A stretch of DNA of 64,000 nucleotides, taken from contig NW_008708645.1 of NCBI RefSeq assembly GCF_000327385.1, positions 2,502,900 through 2,566,899 of the forward strand. The letters are read 5' to 3'. Position 1 is the first letter of the stretch; every line of letters starts with the position of its first letter. The position numbers were made by a program, and so were the translations under genes. The notes beneath the pieces are model-generated. The model did no database searches, was not told the origin of the DNA, and worked only from the letters and a program-made list of their open reading frames with translations. The stretch comes from Lottia gigantea. Lineage: Eukaryota > Mollusca > Gastropoda > Lottiidae. Positions 41,831 to 55,200 of this stretch are shown here, in pieces.

Positions 41831-42104
41831 AATGAAATGAAATGAAATGAGCTTTACGTCCTACTTTTCTGTACCATGCAATGAGGGAAATTTTGCCAGG
41901 ATAGTGGTATTAACTTGCCCTTTTTCGATTTCCAACTGTCGAGGGATCTTTAACTTGCACAGCCTATACCACACAGGGTCTCAGTTTATTGCATCATCCG
42001 AGCGACTAGACGCCTTTTCCATATCCTGCATCGCTGAAAGGGGGAAATCTATGCCGGGATTGAACCCTCGACCTTCAGGTCAGCGAGCAAGCTTCTAACT
42101 CACA
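41831..42104 (-). mobile_element. SINE family 1, nearly full-length copy
   Basis: A clear aatga pentamer tail at 41831-41851 is followed by the full body and a B box (GGTTCAATCCC on the minus strand, 42066-42056). The 5' end of the tRNA-like head is missing after about 42104. An 83-codon open frame inside is a by-product. Confidence 0.88.
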
Positions 42105-43894
42105 GTCTATAGTAAATGGTTGATTGTCCAAAAACACTTATCAACATGAGTCCCTCTGACCTGAATCACTGACAGACAGAAGTTAAAAAATGTACAAATC
42201 TCTCAAGCTATGACACTTTCTCAGAACAGATTTTCGGATTAGCATGCTTAAGCTACATGTTTCAACTATGATAAAAGTAATATCTTTCACAAAAACTGCA
42301 TCTAAATACTAATTTTCTAATACATTAACTAAACAAAAAAAACTTTATGTGTGCCAACTTAATTCAGTCGTAAAAATGAATTTGACTGTAATGAACTGTG
42401 AATAATAGAATTGCAATACCACCCTTGAATTCAAGCAAACAACATGCACAAAAGGCCAAACCATATTAAAGTTACTGTCGCCTTAGTGTCAATGTCCTTT
42501 ATCAGAGTGTCACAAAAAATGGCCACATTAATGTATTTAAGCATCATTGCTCATTTTGTGCAAGTGACAAATTAGATAATGTCTCTGCATGATGTCCCTC
42601 AATAATAGCAGACGTTAACATTTGAGACCTTTGAGAAATGACTTAATTGTGCACCATATTTTTCCTCTCTATGCTAGCCTATTGTCTCTAAAACAAAACA
42701 GAAGTGATCTGAAATGATACTATTTCTGAAATGGTCATTTTTATTCCATTAGCTTCAATCATTTTCATTTGAGACCACCAGTAGTTTGAAAAAGAATGAG
42801 GCACAATTTTTTTGACACTTAGCAGCAGACATTTCCTCAAATATTACATGTCCCAGCAGTGGTCTCCCTTGATGTTTAAGTCACACAGCAGTAGTCTCCC
42901 TTGCCCTACATTTAAAGTCTGAGTGATTGGTTGGTAATTAGGTAATTATTCAAGCAGTACTACTAACTTGGTGATTTTCTTGTCAATTAAAGAGTTATTA
43001 ATAGGGGTAGAGTGTGAGCTATTTATAATAAAGTTATATTCTTTCAAACAAAGAAGTGACCTAAACATTTTCTTTTTCTTTGTTCTTTTTTAAAGACATT
43101 TTAGATTCTTTTTAATTTTCTAAGTAATTTTTATATAGTATATGTGTATATTGTTTAGTGTTTACTATGAATTATTATAATTTCTCAAGTTAATTGGTTG
43201 AATAGTTAGAACTTTTATTAGTGACTATCGAGAACTTAAAATTGTAAAACCACTATTTACTATTCAATAAAATGCACTGAACGAACTATAATTAAATCAA
43301 CTCTTCAAATGAGATTCAAAACGCTATTTTTACAGGAATGCAGAAAATGACAAAATAAGCGAAATATTCAAACACGTTGCCATAGTTATTAATAAACCTT
43401 TTCACTTGTGTTGGCGTAACTGATGATGGCATTAAAAAGCAACAATGCAGATTAACATTAGGTGTTGAGTTGTCATTGACATAACATATAAATACTATCA
43501 CCAATTCCATTACAGAGAAATTCTCATAACAAAAGCTTAGATTATTCTAGAATATCTGTCAAAAAATTCAAAATGAAAGATAAATTCGGTTTTAACAGCG
43601 AGATCAGCGAGGTTAAGTAAAACATCAATTTTAAACCAATTTGATAATCATAGAGAAAAAATCATGGCAATTTATAACTAGTTTTTACACAGTAACAGAA
43701 AATATTTCACAGTTTTTTAGTATGTATTAAAACAGCAGGGCGGGCCAGACAATTTGATTAGTGTTTTATTGGATAATTTATTTGTGATTGACCTTTACAA
43801 TGTAAATATCAAGTGTTCATATTAGGTGTTATTACGGTGCAATTTGTAGGAAAAGTTTATGGGTAATGTGATTCCGATGTTGTCTAAAAGTTGA

Positions 43895-44620
43895 TAAAAA
43901 TCTTTGGGTAGCTTTTATTTAAAAGGGATAAAAGATCTTTGGTTAGCTGTATTCATAGTGAAAAAGATCTTTCGATAGTTTTTAGGTTCCAGGAGATAAA
44001 GATCTTTGGGTAGCTTTATTTATAGCACATAAAGATCTTTGGGTAGCTTTAATTCATAGTATTAAAGATCTTTGGGTAGCTTTAATTCATAGTATTAAAG
44101 ATCTTTGGGTAGCTTTAATTCATAGTATTAAATATCTTTGGGTAGCTTTAATTCATAGTATTAAAGATCTTTGGGTAGCTTTAATTCATAGTATTAAATA
44201 TCTTTGGGTAGCTTTAATTCATAGTATTAAAGATCTTTGGGTAGCTTTAATTCATAGTATTAAATATCTTTGGGTAGCTTTAATTCATAGTATTAAAGAT
44301 CTTTGGGTAGCTTTTATTCATAGTATTAAAGATCTTCGGGTAGCTTTAATTCATAGTATTAAAGATCTTTGGGTAGCTTTCAGTTACAGCATATAAAATC
44401 TTTAGGTTGTTTTAGTTACACATGAAAGATCTTTGGCAAGCTTTTGTTTAAAGATCTTCGGGTAGCTTTTATTTATAGTAATGATGAAGGTCTTAGGGTA
44501 GCATTATAGCAATAATGATCTTTGGGTAGCTTCTATTTTTATTCATTGCTAATTTAAGACGGAACCTAATACTTACAGCAGATCTTTGGGTAGCTTTTAT
44601 TTATAGCTTATAAAGATCTT
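43895..44620. repeat. 33-bp tandem array
   Basis: The core at about 44030-44380 has around eleven nearly identical 33-bp units (gatctttgggtagctttaat plus tcatagtattaaa). Degenerate and variably spaced units lie on both sides. Each unit has the palindrome aaagatcttt. Several core units share a gat-to-tat change in alternating order, pointing to a 66-bp higher-order unit. Confidence 0.93.
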
Positions 44621-46289
44621 TTGATATCTTTTACTTGTATCTTATTTGAAATATGTTGTACATGTATTTATCAAATGGTGCAAAGTTCCTCATTTATCAT
44701 ACCTAGTACCTCCCATATTAGCTGACATAATTAAATAACAGATCTTGTCTCTTTTCAATCAGTATTACATTCCATAGCATCCAGCAGGTAAAAGAGACCA
44801 GGATGGGCATGATCACAATTTACCACAAGCAGAGTGGGAGTAGGTGTTCTTATCTCCAACAGATAAATAACAATCTTAAGTAGACCTGAATACAATGACC
44901 ATCTGTTCCTATTGTTTCGAGGCTCAATTCAGGTATCTTATCAAACTGATGAATAGTTTATACAAGTATTGTTCAGGACATCAACCTTAATATGGCCCCC
45001 TACTGATCACCTGCCTTTCAGACAGGCTTTAGAATGAAGCTAATAGTGTGAGGCAGGCTTGATTTGCCCTGCAATTAATACTGCAATACTACATGCAGTG
45101 AGAGCAAAAGTTTTTCCTTCAAATATGGCTTTAAAAAGTTGTGAACCATGGATGATTTACAGCTAGGCATTTTGTAGATCCAGAACACACTGGTTCAAGT
45201 GGAATAAAATAGCCAATTACTGTAGTGTATCATTACATAAGCATATACCTATAAGCATAACCTATGCTTAAAATACCAGTAAATAACTTAAAATCATTAA
45301 AGTTAACAAAACAGTAATGTGTCATGATTCTTCAAAATGGATGCCAATTGATTAGACAAACCAAGTCACATGGGGCAAATCACACCAGTATAATGGCTTG
45401 ATAAATGGCAAAAGGGGATGAAAACTCTTCTTAAATTTCCACTGATTGGGACAATTAAAATCTCTTGGCTGTCAACTACCAGTATTAAGTGTAAATGTAT
45501 AGTTTTCTAAACAGGAAATACCAAAGCTGATTTTTGCTGTAGTTAGCATATAATATTATCTATATTGTGTGTCACATCTGCTCTCACGTGAAATAGCTAG
45601 TGGCAACTTAATGTACTCTTCATTTTGTGCTAAAGTTGTCAACATCTGAAAGAACTCTTCAAATTGAAGTTAAAATATGTCTGAAGTAGAGTAAAAGTGG
45701 AGAGTATTGTACTTTGAGATGCAAATTTTGTAACATCTGATTGTGTCAATGAGGCAATTTTTATGACCAATTCTGTGCTCTTTTCTTACACAGATCATAC
45801 GAGTCAAGGTCTTCTACTCTAACTTGTGAACTCGACAGAATCTAGGCTAGATGTCCGATGACAGCCGAAAGAGAATTTTTGATAATTTGTGAATGCTTCT
45901 ATCTCAGCAGCCTGCAATACTCTACGCAATGCTTATGCCATACAGAAGTCATTTGTAGCCTGACGGTTATTGAAATATACTTAGTTCAGTATAGAACATT
46001 AGTTGACATATACTTTGATAATGATGTTAACTTATATAATATATCATTATAATAATTATCATAATAATTAGACCTGATTATGTTAATAAGATTGCCTGTC
46101 TGTCCTCATATTACATAATATTATATTATTCATTATTATTATCCTTCATTATTACTATTATCCATATCTTCATTATTGTTCTGATTACTATAATAATTAT
46201 TACTGCATGCTATTTAAAAGGTACTCATATTTAACAGTTAATTTTCACTGTACACTTGTATAAATTTTTTAACTGTGCTCAAGTTTTAT

Positions 46290-47010
46290 CAATGGTGGTA
46301 CAATCAAAGGCATGCAAACTTGCAATTGTGGTACAGTTGAATCAAAATGGAACTTGTGTACTAGACAAGTACACATGTATCCTTTTTGTAATTTTGGTAC
46401 AGTCCTATTAAAATTATGTAATTGTTTATAAATATCATAATTTTGGTACAGTCCTATCAATTATGTAATTGTGGTACAGTCCTATCAATTATGTAACTGT
46501 GGTACAGTCCTATCAATTATGTAATTGTGGTACAGTTTATCAATAACGCAATTATGGTACAGTTTATCAATTATGTAATTGTGTTACAGTCCTATCAAGT
46601 ACATAATTGTGGTACAGTTTATCAATTATGTAATTGTGGTACAGTTTATCAGTTATGTAATTGTGGTACAGTTTATCAATAACGTAATTGTGGTACAGTC
46701 CTATCAATTATGTAGTTGTGGTACAGTCCTATCCATTACATAATTGTGGTAAATCCATATCAATTACATAATTGTGGTACAGTTTATCACTTATGTAATT
46801 GTGGTACAGTTTATCAATAACGTAATTGTGGTACAGTTTATCAATAACGTAATTGTGGTACAGTCCTATCAATTATGTAATTGTGGAACAGTCCTATCAA
46901 TTACATAATTGTGGTACAGTTGATCAATTACCTAATTGTGGTACAGTCCTATCAATTACATAATTGTGGTACAGTCCTATCACTTATGTAATCATGGTAC
47001 AGTCCTATCA
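46290..47010. repeat. 27/28-bp tandem array with TTATGTAA motifs
   Basis: About 26 units of gtggtacagtcctatcaatt plus atgtaatt or variants. The spacer alternates between cagtcctatca and cagtttatca. The palindromic centre appears as attatgtaat, attacataat or ataacgtaat. Many units contain TTATGTAA, which fits the PAR-bZIP/NFIL3 consensus TTAYGTAA. Confidence 0.92.
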
Positions 47011-47307
47011 ATTTTTTGATAGCAATGTACAGTGGTTTGATAAGTGTACGAAGGTCAGTTAGTATAAGGAAACCAGACAGACAATAATAAGCCAGCAGTC
47101 TGTGTGGTATGTGAAGGTCAATACTGTCTACAGCTGTTGTTGACTTTTAATACCCTCCACAGGTAGTATTTTATCTTCTCTCATTGACCAGTAACAAAAC
47201 ATTTTATAAGGTGTGATGTAGCCTAGATTTCAGCTTTTTCAACCTTGCTGTCAAGTTGTGTTCTTTTTTGATTGCCACATTTTTATGGCAACAAGTAATA
47301 CATCATC

Positions 47308-47447
47308 AAAAACTTAGTTTTAGTGGAATTGCAGGAACCACAGATGTCTGATTGAAAATTGGAATGGTGCAAATTGATACTATCAGTGTCCTCGATACAC
47401 GTAAAAAGTTTAAAAAACCTCTTTACAATCCCTTTAAAGTATCTCTG
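47308..47447. mobile_element. foldback MITE family, copy 4 (one arm)
   Basis: Only the right arm is present: aacttagttttagtggaatt, gcaggaaccacagatgtctg, gaaaattggaatggtgc, then ctctttacaatccctttaa, the outer end of the family. Confidence 0.8.
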
Positions 47448-48325
47448 TTTATCCAAAACTGGCATACAACACAAGCTAAATGAAAACTTCAAGACAGATA
47501 TAAATACCCTATAGACACAAGATACATTTAAAATACAATGATTTATTCAGTAGATGTCAATAAATTAGCATTAAGAGAAAAATTGAAGATGCCACGAACC
47601 ATAATTATGCAAAGATTTATATATTCACTGGTATTTATAAGGATCTGGTAGAAACTTCTCTAGAGAGATGGAGGTAATTCATCAGATCACATGACAAATA
47701 ACATATTTTTCTGACCTCACATATGTAGAAGACTAAAATACAAGCAGGCATGCAATGAAAATAATGAGCTCTTCAAAACAAAAGACAGAAAGAAACAACC
47801 AGATTTTCCATGGATAGCAACTTAGTTTCACAAGGATTCTCTTAAAAAATATATGTTACTTGTGGCAAACCAACTTCAAGGACCAATGTTTTAACCACAA
47901 GCTATTGCACAGAACTGAATGGAATTCCTGAAAGACTATGACAAACTACAGACATCCTCCCCCTCTTACTATCATGATAACCTCAGTCACCTCTAGAGGG
48001 TTAACTACATGTTAGTGATGACAGCTGGTTTAACCCTCTCTCTCTTATCATCATATACAGCTTATCATGTATCTTCTCTGGAATGTTATTAAAATAAGAT
48101 TACACATAATCAAATATGTATTACACCTTTGTTTATTCTATTTATTAAGATACATTAAAGAGATACACATTGTAATTGAATTCTGGGTATAAAATTAAAA
48201 TTCTGTGGCTTCCATTGTCAGATTTGATTCATGAAAATAGTTTTAAGAGCCACATGTTTATTTGTAAATAAATTAGAATAGAACACTTTAAACTTTATAT
48301 TTCTGGTTTGATGGGTCTTTTTAAC

Positions 48326-48574
48326 CAGCCCTGTAGCCAGGAATGAACTGGTGCTGGGGCTCAGATTTTGTACTCAGAAAATTTGAAATATTAAAGGCCC
48401 AGAGAACTCATTTCTTGCAATTTTGAGGTGCCAAAAACATATCAAAATCTATATCTTTTCGATTTTATACAAAAACAATGAAATAAATCAATCTCTGCTG
48501 AAAAGTTTTGCTGGGTCTTAATTCTCATTTACTGGGGCCCAGCCTCCACGGACCCAACCCTAACGACAGGGCTG
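48326..48574. mobile_element. hAT-like non-autonomous DNA transposon, copy 1
   Basis: Perfect 9-bp terminal inverted repeats (CAGCCCTGT at 48326-48334, ACAGGGCTG at 48566-48574) are flanked by 8-bp direct repeats, TTTTTAAC and TTTTTAAA (7 of 8 identical). The terminal CAG and 8-bp duplication fit the hAT superfamily. At 249 bp with no transposase it is a MITE. A second copy lies at about 51640. Confidence 0.82.
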
Positions 48575-49189
48575 TTTTTAAAGTTTTCTACCTTTGTTGG
48601 ATTAGTTCTGTGGGTGAGAGAGCAAGTGAATCAGTGATCAGTTATGATTCATGGACTAAACCCTTTCACCACTTCCTACCACCTCTTAAATGACCAATGA
48701 CCATTAGAAACTAAAATTATACTCTTTTTAGATTTCAACATTTAAAATTTTCCTTCTGTTCCTGAGCCTGTTATGGCCCCTGATTTTAGTGGATATAGTT
48801 CTTATACAAAATCTATTCCTTGCTTGGCTATGCAGCAAAAAGTTAGAACAAGGGTCATGGCATTTTGCTCACCCAATTGCATACAGTAAAAGCCATTCCC
48901 TAATTGTTTGATTCCTGCAATGATTTAGCAATAGGTTATGTCTCCACACAGTCCACTTTAAGATTGAAGAATGTAATATAATGATAATTAAGATAAATAT
49001 AAGAAGATTAAAGTTTGACATGACATAATGTCTGTCTCTCACACCCTAGCTTGTATATAGGATGACTGGTCATTATCAAACATACATGACATGATATAGG
49101 TATCTTTATATTGTATAATCATGATATGTTTAAAGGGACTGGTCTGTGATGTGACAGCTTCCTTACTCCTACATTACACTTATGACACC

Positions 49190-49400
49190 TTATGTGATGT
49201 ATCAGGGCCATTAAATTCAAATCTTGTCAGCATGAGTGTGCAATGAGAGAATTGGCCAGCATCGACACCAACCTTAACATCTCATCTTAGATCATGGAAT
49301 CTTTAACAAGCACAACCAGAACATATAGTACCCTTGCTTTATGTTCCCTTCCAACCTTCATCTGCAACAGAATGGAAAAGGGAAACTGGGATGATAAAAA
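49190..49400 (-). mobile_element. SINE family 1, old copy
   Basis: gagtgtgcaatgagagaat, ggccagcatcg, atctttaacaagcacaacc and the later cttccaacc...gggaaactggga follow the family order with heavy divergence. Confidence 0.5.
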
Positions 49401-49572
49401 TAAACAATCTTAATAGAAGCCCCTCTACGTTCCCCTGCCTTTTTTTTTTTAAAGAAAAATAGCAAAAAATACTCTTAACGAGCAACAAGTGGGATTTTCT
49501 GAGGTTTTTTTGGGCCATGTGATGTACTAAAATGAAATCTCATAACCCCATAGTTGTCACTGTAACTTTCAA

Positions 49573-49705
49573 ATGCTGATAATTCTGGACACACATGGAT
49601 TTGAAGACACTATTACTGATTAACCTAGCTAAAAAATCACAACTCTGAGACCAATTTCTGATTGGTGAAAAGGATGGTGAATGTGCCCCTTTAAATGGCT
49701 AATGA
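49573..49705 (+). repeat. dispersed repeat, copy 2 (partner at 1425)
   Basis: Shares ttctggacacacatggattt, gaag, attggt and cctttaaatggctaatg-type ends with the copy at 1425-1535. Confidence 0.6.
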
Positions 49706-50533
49706 TATTTATCCAGAGCCCACAGAAATCTTCCCATTAATTAAATTTGTGTAATTTGTGCAACAAGGAAGCTAACAACCACTGATATCATTTCACACCC
49801 CCACATCAAAGTAGATGAATGAACAATGAAATATCTGTGTCATTATACATGAATATATTATAATGACATGACATGACAGTCTAGTTGTACATTAATATCA
49901 GAAGGAAATGACATATCATAACGTGTCAAAACTTCCTACTGTTACATGGTGTAAGTGGTAAATGTCAAATTCTAGTTGTCATTAACTTCTATGCTGGATT
50001 TTTGACGAAAAAAATGACAAAAATTGATTTTTTTTTTTTGCTATAATGCTTATGACATTTACTACTAGGTTTTTTCTGTGATGCTAATGCCAGCTTCCAT
50101 GTTGGATTCTTGAAGAAAATAAAAGACACACAAAAATTCTTTGCATTATTTAATGTCATTTTTGAATTGATATAAATTGATAATGAAAAGGTGTCTGGTT
50201 TTTTGTTTCAACTATTTAGTTGAAGAGTCTTTTTTTGGATAAATCAACTTCTTAAGAGCTCAATTTCCAGAAAAAGTTTGTGGATAATCCAAAATTTGGT
50301 CTTTCAGTATTATGCTTTTCATTTTTGCTTCATTATTAAGAATCCTTAGCTATTTCAGTTTATTCCTCATTCATTCTTCACTCAATCTTTCATTTATTCA
50401 TTCATTCATTGACAAAAACAATGATCTTAAACTCTTTCTCCTATTAAGCAATATTAAATAACGGAACACAATTTAATGATATACTACTGCTAATTAGTTT
50501 TATTGTACACAATGTTTCAACAATTTACATTTT

Positions 50534-50559
50534 CTTCATCATCATCATCATCATCATCT
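50534..50559. repeat. ATC microsatellite
   Basis: About eight uninterrupted atc trinucleotides. Confidence 0.9.
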
Positions 50560-51639
50560 CTTTTCATAATCTTTAAATTAATCCATGTTTGTTCAATGTT
50601 TTACATTTCTAGCTCAAATACTCAAAGAAATCAGCAAGAATTGAGCACCAAATAACAAATGTACAACATTTCAACAGAAGGAAACACCAAGACTTGCAGG
50701 CAAAGTCAGAGAGAATAATTGTAAGAACTATAAGTTGGCACTGCCTTTGAAGATAAATGAAGAATGCAAATGTCTAAGTGTTTGGAAGTTACTGTTCATG
50801 TAGTCTCAATCAACCAGTTGAAATATGTGCTGACACATTTCGTTTTTGAAGTCGAAAATAATAACAAATGCTAATTGTACTCTAAAAGAAGGGAATTGAG
50901 ATGATCAACCCCGTTGAGCATCAGATAGTTACAAAACATCTGAAGAGATCTGGACATTCAAATAATGAAACCCTTGGTACAAGCAAAGTATTAATGCAGA
51001 ATTCGTTCTTAACTTGGGAAAAGTGCTACAATATTTTCCTTTGAAAATCTGTTTTTGAAATGCAACTTGAAAAAATATCATTTCATCGTTTTGGTCTTGT
51101 TTCTAAAAAAAATATGTGTTAGATTTTGATTTTTAGTCTCATAAAAGCACTGGCCTAGGTCAGAAGGTAAAGATTCATGATAAAACAAGTCTAATTTATA
51201 ATGTTTAAAAGATTTCTTGACAATCTAGCCTATGTGTTTCAGTGGTAATGTCGAAAAAAGTCTGGTAGTTTAAGACTATCATTATTACATTGTTATATTG
51301 ATAAATATAGAAACAAAATTTCACAATTTCTGATCGGCACCAGATGTTTATAAAGCCTGATATTTTCTCAAATTATTCCATATGTTGGCTGAAACTTCTA
51401 ACACTCTCAAAGAAGATTTATGAAGAGTGAATAATTAAACATCAGTTACCAAAAACTCAGGCATGTAATTTTCATTGGCAGAATCAAGGGATTAACAAAA
51501 CAAAGTTTCAATGAATTGAGCAGAACTGTAACATATTTTCAACATTAATACACACTGGAGTTTTACATCCTTTTCTTTGCACCTTATTGCACTAAATGAA
51601 GAAAGTGTATATTATAGTGAAAGATCGACTGCTCTTGTT

Positions 51640-51893
51640 CTCAAACTTGGCGTCAGGAATGAATTGGTGCTGGGGCTCAGATTTTGTACTGAGAAAATTT
51701 AAAGAATAAAAGGCCCAGAGAACTCATATCTGACAATTTTGAGCTGCTAAAAACATATCGAAATCTATATCTTTACAAAGACCTGTAAATGAATCAATCT
51801 CTGCTGAACTGAAGAAGGTTTTCCTGGGGTATAATTCTCACTTGCTGGGGCCCAGCCCTCACTGACCCCACCCTAAAAACGGGACTGCTTATG
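51640..51893. mobile_element. hAT-like non-autonomous DNA transposon, copy 2
   Basis: Aligns over its length with 48326-48574 (aggaatga, tggtgctggggctcagattt, ggcccagagaactcat, aatcaatctctgctgaa, ctggggcccagcc). Its ends are diverged (acgggactg at the right), so it is older. Confidence 0.8.
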
Positions 51894-53134
51894 CTTCAAA
51901 AAAGTTGGTAAATCAAAAGTCAGTTAGAAACAAAAATATTGATGAAACTCTAGTGCATTATTGCTGTTTATTATGAGCTTCTTCGAAAGCAGTTTCCAAA
52001 CCTTCCAAAACTATCAAAGAGGTGCAGAAAAGGACACAAGACCCCCAGCTTTAATTTCCTTGTTCAGGTTTTCTTCTTGTAATGACAGTAAAAGTTATCG
52101 AAGTCCAAGACTATAATTTTCATGAAACCTTTAATTGGTAGGATAGTTTTAAAGTGTAACTCTGCCCTGTGGCACCAGTTATGACCATCTGCCACATGGA
52201 AATGGTCAAAGAAATGACAGACTGGACTAAGCTGTAAGATAAGATTATTGTTATCCTTAGAGATTTGATTTCAACTTAAAGTGTCAATAACCTCTGGTAT
52301 GTTGCAAGTGAGTCTTTCTGATAACCATCTAAAGAAAATAATATACAAGTACTAAAAAGCTAGTACGAGGGGAGTTGTCTTTTTGAATTTTCTGCCCGAT
52401 GGTGGCGTGGCGTAAGTTGAAAGGACGGCCATTTCAAGGTAGATTTCTAGGCCAGAATTTCGATATCTTATCTTGTACAAAATAAATGTTATCAATGTAA
52501 ATGCAGAGCTCTACTGTGATCACTTGAATTAAATTTCAGCTTCCCAAAATTTTCATCTTTTCAATATTCATTTGCTTCATGCAAATATAAAGTCTAAGAA
52601 AATGCAGCATAATTTATCATTTTTACGTTTCTTTAAAAAGAATAAGTACAAATTCTTCAACATAATACTAGAGTAAAAATATGGTCACCACCTAGTCAAT
52701 GTTGACAGGAAATTTATAATAATGAAAGAATTTCAATGTAAGGATAAAAAGCTTTTAAGTTTGGTGAAATAGGACCTAAATATTTCAGATTCTTTACTCT
52801 GGCAACACTGTATATCTTTTTATTCTCTTGAAATTCCAGCTTAACGTAAACAAGATGTGAATTAAATTAACTGGGTCAAGATTATTCAATTTAGAGAGAG
52901 TGATTCTAAGACATTCAGAATGAAAGTTTACCAAAATAGAATTGAAAAGTGGCATCAGGTGTCTTATACATTCAAGCCTTGAGAATCTGATGTAGACATT
53001 ATTATAACTGAATTATTTCAAGGAATATGATTGGTTGTAATATTAAAAAAAAATACCATTGACCAATCACAAATCAAAATATTCAAATTGGAAAAATTTA
53101 AAAATTCAGACACATGAATTGGATTGAAGCAGGC

Positions 53135-53250
53135 GCTGCTTACTCTTTTTGAAACACCTGGTGGTACTTCTCCTTGGAGGAGTCCACTACTGTAATATTT
53201 TTACTCTTGATTTTGCCATGCTTTAGATGAGATTTTGAATTACGAAATTC
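53135..53250. repeat. dispersed repeat, copy 1 (partner at 58730)
   Basis: tgcttact, aacacctggtggtacttctc, ggag..gtcca.tact and attttgcca...tttagatgaga recur in the same order at 58730-58845. Confidence 0.65.
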
Positions 53251-55084
53251 GCTACATGAATTATAAAGTTCATAAGGTGAAGTTCTATGAATAGTAAAAG
53301 ATCTATTGATGATGAAGATTCTATGATAATTTCTCTGCTAAATCACATACTTAATCTCCAGTATGGAAGGTGAGTAAAATGAAAGTAGTCCAATTCTACC
53401 AGCTGTCTACCATCTGTGACCTCACTTAGTATTTACTAAAAATATCAACTATTTACACCAAATTACTGATGTTTTATCATTAATAAACAACTCATTGAAA
53501 ATCATTCTTGGATTCCATTAAAAAAATATTGGTGGTTAACCCTAGATAGCAAAAACTGCCATATCTGTTATATTACATACTTTACTGATAAATGAATAAC
53601 TACAGACAGATAGGTTTCAACTTGTTCTACTGCAGAATGTGACAATGGTGAATATTTACTACAAAAGAAAAGAAAATGTATATGGACCAGACGCATACTG
53701 TGACAGAAATTCACAAATCTTCTTAATGATGAGAGCTCATCTCATGCTTATTGCTGAGCAAGAAAAGAGATGCTCTTTGCTGTAGCATGAGACATTTTCT
53801 ATCCTAGAATTAGATGTTGTGGGTGCAAATGTTGCGGACATGAAATTAATTTCTAATACCATGGTTAGTGCTTTTGAAAATCAAAACGGGTGTCAAATCT
53901 TGCTTTTTATTTCTTGCATTTAACATAAATGCTTTCCGAGAGTCCACATATAAATATCGTTGCCTTTTTAGCCCAAATATATTATTCAAATAAAAGTTAG
54001 TCATTTTTTAAAATATGAACATACAAAATGTATTGATCACAGGTGTTCATTGGAAATTTTTAAAAAAAGACAATAAATAAAACAAGATGTCAATGCTTGT
54101 CTCATAAATGTAAGATATATTTCTATAGTGACAGCTCGTGTAAAGAAGATTTGAAGTCAAGTGTGAAAAATTTGAATATTGATGCAATATTTGACAGTTT
54201 GTTATCGACTTTTTTGAATTCATTCAATGTTATAGTCATGTTCAATATGTCTTGATACCATCATGAATAACTGCAATTAAACATGTTTTATATCACATGA
54301 CCTTGACCTCAAAAGGGAATTTTCAAAAGTTTCAGTAAATAAGTAAATATGAAATTGATTATGTCATATTAGCATTTGACTCACTAAAATGCTTGTTTAA
54401 TTACATTTGTGAAATCATTTGATAAATACTGCAGAAGTAATTAAATTGAAAATCTGAGTAAAATGTTCCAGGATTCAAATACCCTTTTCTTTCATAGATA
54501 TTTTAATTTTTAAAAATCAAAGTCTTATAGGAGTTCCTTTGTTAACAAATGGTAGAAAATGCTAATATGCATATAGGTTGAATAAAAGATTAAGTAATCA
54601 ATTGTAGAACATGGAATTGTAAAGCCCAGTAATACTAGAATGGTGTCAGGTGTTCTAGACAATATAAAACTAGGAAGTATACTAATCCACAAGCATTAAG
54701 ATGTCTTCAAGATTTCATTGAGGCATGAAATTCAATTTTTTCTGCATTTTGAAGCCATTGAGTATAAAAACAGCTTTGACAAGGCAATAATATAATGAAA
54801 TAGAATGAAATTGATTATAAATCTAATATAAAGGTGGGCGGAGGAAATAATGCAAGTTGAGAATGAAGAAATCAATTTGTACAGAAGGTGATAAATGTTA
54901 TGTTGACAGTCATGTTGGTGCCTGCAGTAATAGACAATTCCTGATAATGTCCATAAATCAATTCCTGGCTTTTCTTAATTAAAATTTGTATCTGATAAGA
55001 AAAAATAAATAAGCGAATAAGAGTTGGTTTATCTCTTAACGAACTCAAGTATCCACCTAAAAAGGGCTAGGTGTGTAATGTTTG

Positions 55085-55200
55085 GTTGTAACATGTTCCT
55101 ACTAACAATCCAAACTGGAAAACAAAAACTCAAAATCCAAAAACAACATTTTGGCGAAACATTGGTAACAGCTAATAAACTTTTCCCATGAGGAAGTAAT
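55085..55200. repeat. dispersed repeat, copy 2 (partner at 35100)
   Basis: Shares ttggcgaaaca and agctaataaacttttc with the copy at 35100-35210, with matching spacing. Confidence 0.55.

Noticed and set aside
43895-47010. Repeat arrays resembling a CRISPR at first sight
   Set aside because: Units are directly tandem without unique spacers, and the genome is clearly eukaryotic.
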